This document shows positions 58,400 through 64,000 of a stretch of DNA of 64,000 bases, piece by piece. Origin of the DNA: Enterococcus crotali (GTDB lineage: Bacteria; Bacillota; Bacilli; Lactobacillales; Enterococcaceae); assembly GCF_000633635.1 (NCBI RefSeq), contig NZ_AYPQ01000001.1:530820-594819 (forward strand). The letters are read 5' to 3'. A program made the position numbers and the translations under genes. The first letter of the stretch is position 1, and each line of letters opens with the position of its first letter. Under the pieces are notes generated by a model. That model was given only the letters and a program-made list of their open reading frames with translations. It had not been told where the DNA came from and did not search any database.

Positions 58400-61300
58400 A
58401 TGAGTCTACAATTTATCCGCGGAACCGCTGAAATGGATCTGGAAGAAGCGCTTTTACAGGCATCTGTTAAGTGGCTATCTGAAGATGAGACACATGAAGT
58501 TTTTTATATAGTACCCAATCATATGAAATTTGAGCAAGAAATCAATGCACTCAAGCGAATCAAAACGATTCAAGCAAATCAGAGTGACTCGATTGCCACA
58601 ATGCGTTTTCAAGTGTTTAGCTTCTATCGCTTGGCCTGGTATTATTTACAACATACACAGTACTATAGTTCTGAAGTTCTTTCTGAAGCTGGAGCTGCGA
58701 TGGTTTTTAGAAAAATATTATCTGAAAATGAAGAGACACTGAATGTCTTTCGAGGAGAAGTCAATAAATCAGGATTTATCCAACAATTATTTGATTTATA
58801 TCAGGAAATAAAAGAAGGTAATATTGATTTAGACGATTTATTTGGTCACTTAACCGGAGCTGATTCAGATAGTAAAGAACAGGACTTACAACGAAAAGTT
58901 CAAGATATTAAATTAGTTTTTTCAAAATTTGAAGAAACAATGAGTCAATATGGCGTCAAATCAGCTGAGATTATCCAGTATTTAACGGATTATTTAGAAA
59001 CAAAAGATCTTGGCAACGTGTTATTTGTGATCAACGGCTATCATCAATTTTCCGCTAGGGAACTAAAACTGATCGACACATTGATGCGTCGTGGTGGAGA
59101 AGTCAAGATTTCGTTAGTGCTGGACAAGATGTATCCTAATGAATTGCCGTCAATGATGAATCTATTTTATGAGACAGGAACGACTTATCATAAGCTTTAT
59201 CAGCTGGCTAGACAGTCAAAGGTAGCTATTTTACCTGATCATGTAGAAAAAAATAATGTTTTGGTTTTAGATGACACTCTTCAAAACCTTGAAAAATATT
59301 GGGTGCAAGCACAGGAAAATCATCCACAAAAGAAAAAAGCACAAGTTACTGGTAATCACCTACAATTTTGGTGTGCAGAAAATCCTAAAGAAGAGATCAA
59401 TCAAATTGCAAAAGAAATCCGTAGGCTGGTTGTTGAAGAAAATTATCGCTATAAAGATATTCAACTGCTCACACGAGAATTGGACAGCTATGAAACGATG
59501 ATCGAGCCGTTATTTTCTATGCATGAGATTCCAGTCTATCTAGATCGTGATATGGCGATGGAGCAACATCCATTAGTGGAATTTATTCAGTCATTGTTTG
59601 CAATCAACAGGTATCACTATCGGTATCGGGATGTATTACGTTTTTTACGCACAGAATTATTTTTCCAAATCGAAGATCAGCTTTCAATTGAACAATGGTT
59701 GAATGAACGAAATGAATGGCGTCGTAAGGTGGACGTGACTGAAAATGTGGTGCTTGCTTATGGATATGAAGGCTATCATTGGGAAAAGCCCAAAGAGTGG
59801 CATTTTATCCGCTACGATTTTGAAGCAGATCAACAAGATGATACTGAGCTGATCGAAAAAGACTCAAATGCGGTTAGAGATCAAATTCAAAAAACAGTGC
59901 CAAAATTCTTTAACACACTTCTAAAAGCGAAGTCTGGTATCGAAGCAGCAGATTATTTCTACCGTTTTTTGGTCGATAATGGCGTAGAAAAGCAGTTGAT
60001 GATGTGGCGTAATCAAGCATCCAAACTGGACAATTAGAAGCTGCTAGAAATCACGAGCAAACCTGGGAAGCTCTAATGACCTTGCTGGATGAGTATGTGA
60101 CGATTTATGGAAATGATTCGTTTGATTTGACTTTATTTGAAGAAATATTTTCCAGTGGATTGGAAGGACTACGTTATAACAAAGTACCGACCGCAATCGA
60201 CCAAGTACAAGTTCGAGCAATCGATCTAGCTCGACCAGGACAAGCTAAAATTGTTTTTGCTATTGGTTTGACAGATCAAGTTTTACCACAAAAATTCGAG
60301 AATAAGACGTTACTTTCAGATGAAGAGCGCCAATTTGTCAATGATCATTTAGAGGATGGACAATTCTTGTTGAATGACACTAGAAAAAGCATTGCTAAAG
60401 AACCATTTAACGCTTATATTATGTTTGCATCTGCAACTGAGCGTTTATATTTCTCTTATCCAAGTGTGAAAGATACAGCAAAAGATGTAAAACCTTCCAC
60501 ATATATAACGAATATCCAAACGGATTTAGGCTTGCCAATACAACAAAGAACTACCCTTACCATCTTAGATGATGAGCAGATCAGTATCCAGCATGTGGGA
60601 ACTTATCGGACATTGATCAGCGATTTGACCAATCTAAAACGTCAGAAAAAAGAAACCCAAGTCGGGTTATCTGCATTTTGGTTAGAATTGGAACGAGCGT
60701 TGATGAAGCACGCTCAAGCACCACTAGCCAAGCATGTTTTTGAAAGTCTAGGTCATCAAAATTTACCGGAAAATTTACAAGAGCACTTAGCAGATGAACT
60801 ATACAGCAAACAAATTTATACATCTGTTTCAAGGATGGAAAGTTTTTATCGTTGTCAGTATCAATACTTCTCTCGTTTCGGTTTAGGGTTAAAAGAACGC
60901 GATGTTTTTGGCTTGTCACCAGCTGCAACAGGTGATTTTTTCCATGAAGCTTTGGATCAGTTCTTTAAACTATTGATCACGCAAAATAAACAATTATCGG
61001 AACTAACAGATCGGGATGTTAGTGAATTTACTGAACAAATATTGAATGCTGTTTTCAGTGAAATCAAGTTTTCAATTCTTGATTCATCCAGCCGTATGAA
61101 TTATATTCGTTATCAGTTGGGACAAACAATCAAAAAAGTGAGCTGGGCATTAAAGCGTCAAAGTGAACGCAGTGGAATGACAACTGTTCAAACGGAAGTT
61201 TTATTTGGGCAGATCGCCAGTCAAAAAGGGATCAAAGGGTTGGAATTGCCACTGCAAAATGGTGGAAATATCAGCGTTAGAGGAAAAATCGATCGTTTGG

Positions 61301-61977
61301 ATCAATTAGTAACACCAGATTCCTTATATTTAGGTGTTGTCGATTATAAATCTAGTCATAAAAAATTTAATATCACTGAAGCCTATTATGGATTAGCAAT
61401 GCAAATGTTGACTTATTTAGATGTTGCACTGATGGATGCTGTAAATCTAGTCGGACGTACAGCAAAACCCGCAGGTTCATTTTATTTACATGTTCATAAT
61501 CCAATTCTACCTTATGAAACCGAAGATAAAAAAGAGCAGCAGCTTTTGAAGAAATTTCAATTTGATGGATTATTATTGAATGATCCGCTCTTGCTTGAAA
61601 ACTTAGATAAAAGTTTGCAAGCAAAACAAAGCTCATTGATTTACCCGATCGAAGAGTCGGCTAAAGAAATTATTAAGCCAGGGCGTCGTCAAGAAGATAA
61701 ATTTGTAACAGAGCCGGAATTAGATGCTTTATTGACCCATAATCGCAGTAAATTTATTGAAGCGGGAAACAAAGTCACAAGTGGTGAAATCGAGTTAAAT
61801 CCTGCCTATCAAGGAAAAGAACGGATTGCTTGTCGTTTTTGTCCATTTAGAAGCGTCTGCAATTTCGATGTGATGTTAAAAGAAAATAATTACAACCGAA
61901 TTGAGACACTTTCTAAAAAAGAAGTAATGGATCGATTGATCGAAAACGAGCAAAAAGGAGGAGCTAATGATGAGTAA
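58400..61977 (+). pseudogene. rexB: RexB/AddB nuclease subunit, frameshifted
   Basis: About 1192 residues if repaired. RexAB (AddAB) resects double-strand breaks. The first frame (58400-60037) is the inactive helicase-like part; its N-terminus (FIRGTAEMDLEEALLQ) lacks the GKT of Walker A seen in Bacillus AddB. The second (from about 60019) has FYRCQYQYFSRFGLGL, the nuclease motif LGVVDYKSSHKK and CRFCPFRSVC, the four-cysteine iron-sulfur staple. Adding one A at 60018-60019 joins RNQA to IQTGQLEAARNHEQTWEAL. It overlaps addA, with GGAGGAG as its ribosome site. Confidence 0.93.
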
Positions 61978-64000
61978 GACGATTCCTTTACGTCCCGAAA
62001 ATGAACAATTTACTGATAATCAGTGGCAAGCCGTTTTCGATGGGGATGAAAATATTTTGGTTTCTGCTTCAGCAGGTTCTGGAAAGACTACGGTTCTAGT
62101 TCGCCGAGTAATTGAAAAGCTTAAAAGCGGCGTGGAGATCGATCGTTTACTGATTGTGACGTATACAGAAGCTGCTGCTAAAGAGATGAAAGAAAGAATT
62201 CAGATCGCTTTACAAAAGGCTATTTCAAATGAAAGTGAACAAGAGCGTAAACAGCATTTTATCAGACAATTATCGCTACTTCCTACAGCAAATATCAGTA
62301 CTTTGCACGCTTTTTGTTTAACTGTGATTCGCCGTTTTTATTATTTGATCGAAATGGATCCGGTTTTTCGTTTATTAACAGATGAAACTGAAATGCTACT
62401 TTTGAAAGAGGATGTTTGGGATGCGCTTAGAGAGCAGTTTTATGCGGAAGATCAAGAATCTTTTTATCAATTGACAGGTAATTTTTCAAATGATCGTAGT
62501 GATGATGGACTGACTCGATTGATTTTTTCTCTTTATGAATTTGCTCGAGCTAACCCTGATCCAGATGAATGGCTGTTGCATTTAGCGGACAGCTATCGTG
62601 TAACAGGGCAACTGGGTGATTCGAATTTATTTCAAGAATACTTGAAGCCCCAACTAATGGAAAGCTTGTTACGTTGTGTGGAGAGATATGAAGAAATGAT
62701 CCGACTGACCGAAGGGGAAGAAAAACTAGAAAAAATTACAGTTCTTGCCAGAAATGAAAAAGAATTTGTTGAAACTTTCAGTAGTCAACTGGCAGATAAT
62801 GATTTGGAATCTGGATTCGAAATATCAAAAACGGCTACATTTGAACGCTATCCCACAGTCCGTGCAGAAGATTTAAAAGAAACAGCTGCCCAAGCGAAAT
62901 ATTTGCGCGAACAAAATAAGAAAGCAATAAATGATATTTTAACAAATCTATTTACTTTATCGCCACAGCAAATGAAAGACATTTTAGCGCAATCCTTACC
63001 AGTCGTTGAAGAAATGGCTAGAGTTGGAAAAGCCTTCATCGAACGTTATAGCGAACAAAAGCTTAGAAAAGGCTTAGTTGATTTCAACGATTTAGAACAT
63101 TTTACGTTAGCCATATTAGCGCATAAAGAAGCAGGAGAATGGGTTGCTACGGAAGCATCAAAATATTATCGAAACAAATTCGATGAAGTATTAGTAGACG
63201 AATATCAAGATATCAATCGCTTGCAGGAGACGATCCTGTATTGGCTTAGAAGGCCATCAGCCGAGGAAGGCAATTTATTTATGGTTGGGGATGTCAAACA
63301 ATCTATTTATTCTTTCCGTTTAGCTGATCCAACGTTATTTATTGAAAAATACAATCAATATGGTCAAAACAAAGAAGGAAAGCGAATCGTTTTAGCTGAG
63401 AACTTCCGCTCTAGAAAGAATGTATTAGATTTTACCAATTTGATTTTTGAGCAGTTGATGGATGAACGAGTAGGGCAAATCGATTATGATGACGCTGCTA
63501 AGCTGGTTCATGGATTCGATCAGTTTCCAGACGCTGAAAACTATGATACCGAGCTGTTGATCTATGAAAAAAAATCAGAACAACTGGAAGAAAAGCTTCA
63601 AGTTGATGAATCTCAATTAATCTTAGAAGATAAAACCGAAGGCGAATTGCATATGACTGCGTTGAAAATCAGAGAATTGATCGACCAACAGTTTTTGATT
63701 TACGATAAGACTACGAAAGAAAATCGACCGCTCACCTATAGGGATATCGTTTTATTGACTCCTACTAAAAAAAATAATTTGACGATTTTGGAAATATTCA
63801 AATTAGCTGGGATCCCGATTCAAGTCAACGATGCACAAAATTATTTTCAAGCTACAGAGGTTCAGACGATGGTGGCTCTTTTACAAATCATCGATAATCC
63901 GTATCAGGATATACCACTCGCAGCTGTATTACGCTCCCCAATCGTGGGACTGAAAGAAAATGAATTAGTGATGATTCGTTTAGCTGACAAAAAAAGTTCT
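61970..64000 (+). CDS. addA: ATP-dependent helicase/nuclease subunit A (AddA/RexA), 3'-partial
   Basis: 677 codons without a stop, running off the right edge; the full protein is about 1250 residues. UvrD-type motifs: Q motif FTDNQWQAVFDG, Walker A SASAGSGKTTVLVRRV, motif Ia LLIVTYTEAAAKEMKERI, motif II VLVDEYQDIN and motif III FMVGDVKQSIYSFRLADP. It is the lead helicase of the break-resection complex and has a C-terminal nuclease domain beyond the window. Two adjacent ATGs (61967, 61970) are possible; the second has better spacing to AAGGAGGAG. Coupled to rexB by overlap. Confidence 0.96.
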   Translation, partial: MSKTIPLRPENEQFTDNQWQAVFDGDENILVSASAGSGKTTVLVRRVIEKLKSGVEIDRLLIVTYTEAAAKEMKERIQIALQKAISNESEQERKQHFIRQLSLLPTANISTLHAFCLTVIRRFYYLIEMDPVFRLLTDETEMLLLKEDVWDALREQFYAEDQESFYQLTGNFSNDRSDDGLTRLIFSLYEFARANPDPDEWLLHLADSYRVTGQLGDSNLFQEYLKPQLMESLLRCVERYEEMIRLTEGEEKLEKITVLARNEKEFVETFSSQLADNDLESGFEISKTATFERYPTVRAEDLKETAAQAKYLREQNKKAINDILTNLFTLSPQQMKDILAQSLPVVEEMARVGKAFIERYSEQKLRKGLVDFNDLEHFTLAILAHKEAGEWVATEASKYYRNKFDEVLVDEYQDINRLQETILYWLRRPSAEEGNLFMVGDVKQSIYSFRLADPTLFIEKYNQYGQNKEGKRIVLAENFRSRKNVLDFTNLIFEQLMDERVGQIDYDDAAKLVHGFDQFPDAENYDTELLIYEKKSEQLEEKLQVDESQLILEDKTEGELHMTALKIRELIDQQFLIYDKTTKENRPLTYRDIVLLTPTKKNNLTILEIFKLAGIPIQVNDAQNYFQATEVQTMVALLQIIDNPYQDIPLAAVLRSPIVGLKENELVMIRLADKKSS

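Overview
The window looks like chromosome of a low-GC Gram-positive coccus of the genus Enterococcus, near E. faecalis in gene order. Grounds are the rpsB-tsf-pyrH-frr-uppS-cdsA-dxr-rseP(eep)-proS-polC run, a 422-residue Eep-type protease, a RexB/AddA nuclease pair, a PolC-type polymerase, and a WxL/DUF916/LPXTG surface cluster. Species is not assigned.

Layout. 1-5.9 kb: end of a DhaL-DegV fusion (frameshifted), a DUF1295 and a TspO-like membrane protein, a TetR regulator, then yidC and acylphosphatase on the minus strand and a SpoU-type methylase. 6-24.7 kb: translation, nucleotide, isoprenoid, phospholipid and replication core, interrupted at 9.9-13.6 kb by an ABC transporter operon that ends in a PASTA-domain membrane protein. 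24.9-35.8 kb: PrsW-like protease, zapA, cvpA, mutS2, trxA, uvrC, and a PadR-controlled group with a two-gene ABC exporter. 35.9-38.4 kb: LacI regulator divergent from a GH4 phospho-glucosidase, with operator and cre site visible. 38.7-45.3 kb: Mga-like regulator divergent from a WxL cell-surface operon. 45.5-64 kb: FAD oxidoreductase, NADP-type glutamate dehydrogenase, a large WxL-like secreted protein, pgi, a cyclase-family enzyme, lutABC-type lactate oxidation genes, signal peptidase I, rexB and the 5' part of addA.

Three things stand out. (1) A family of about 120-bp elements lies directly in front of the ribosome binding sites of tsf, polC and trxA. Each copy folds on itself and the copies keep pairing by matched base changes, which is the mark of a selected RNA structure; I do not recognise it. 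A second family, a conserved block next to transcription terminators, follows polC, trxA, uvrC and the WxL operon. (2) Six genes (DhaL-DegV, an ABC permease, polC, the mga-like gene, gdhA, rexB) are broken by seven changes. Every change is one missing base, most in short homopolymers, and polC should be essential, so deletion-type sequencing error is the likeliest cause. (3) The large WxL-like gene seems to start at an ATA codon. No rRNA, tRNA, CRISPR array, insertion sequence or prophage was recognised.
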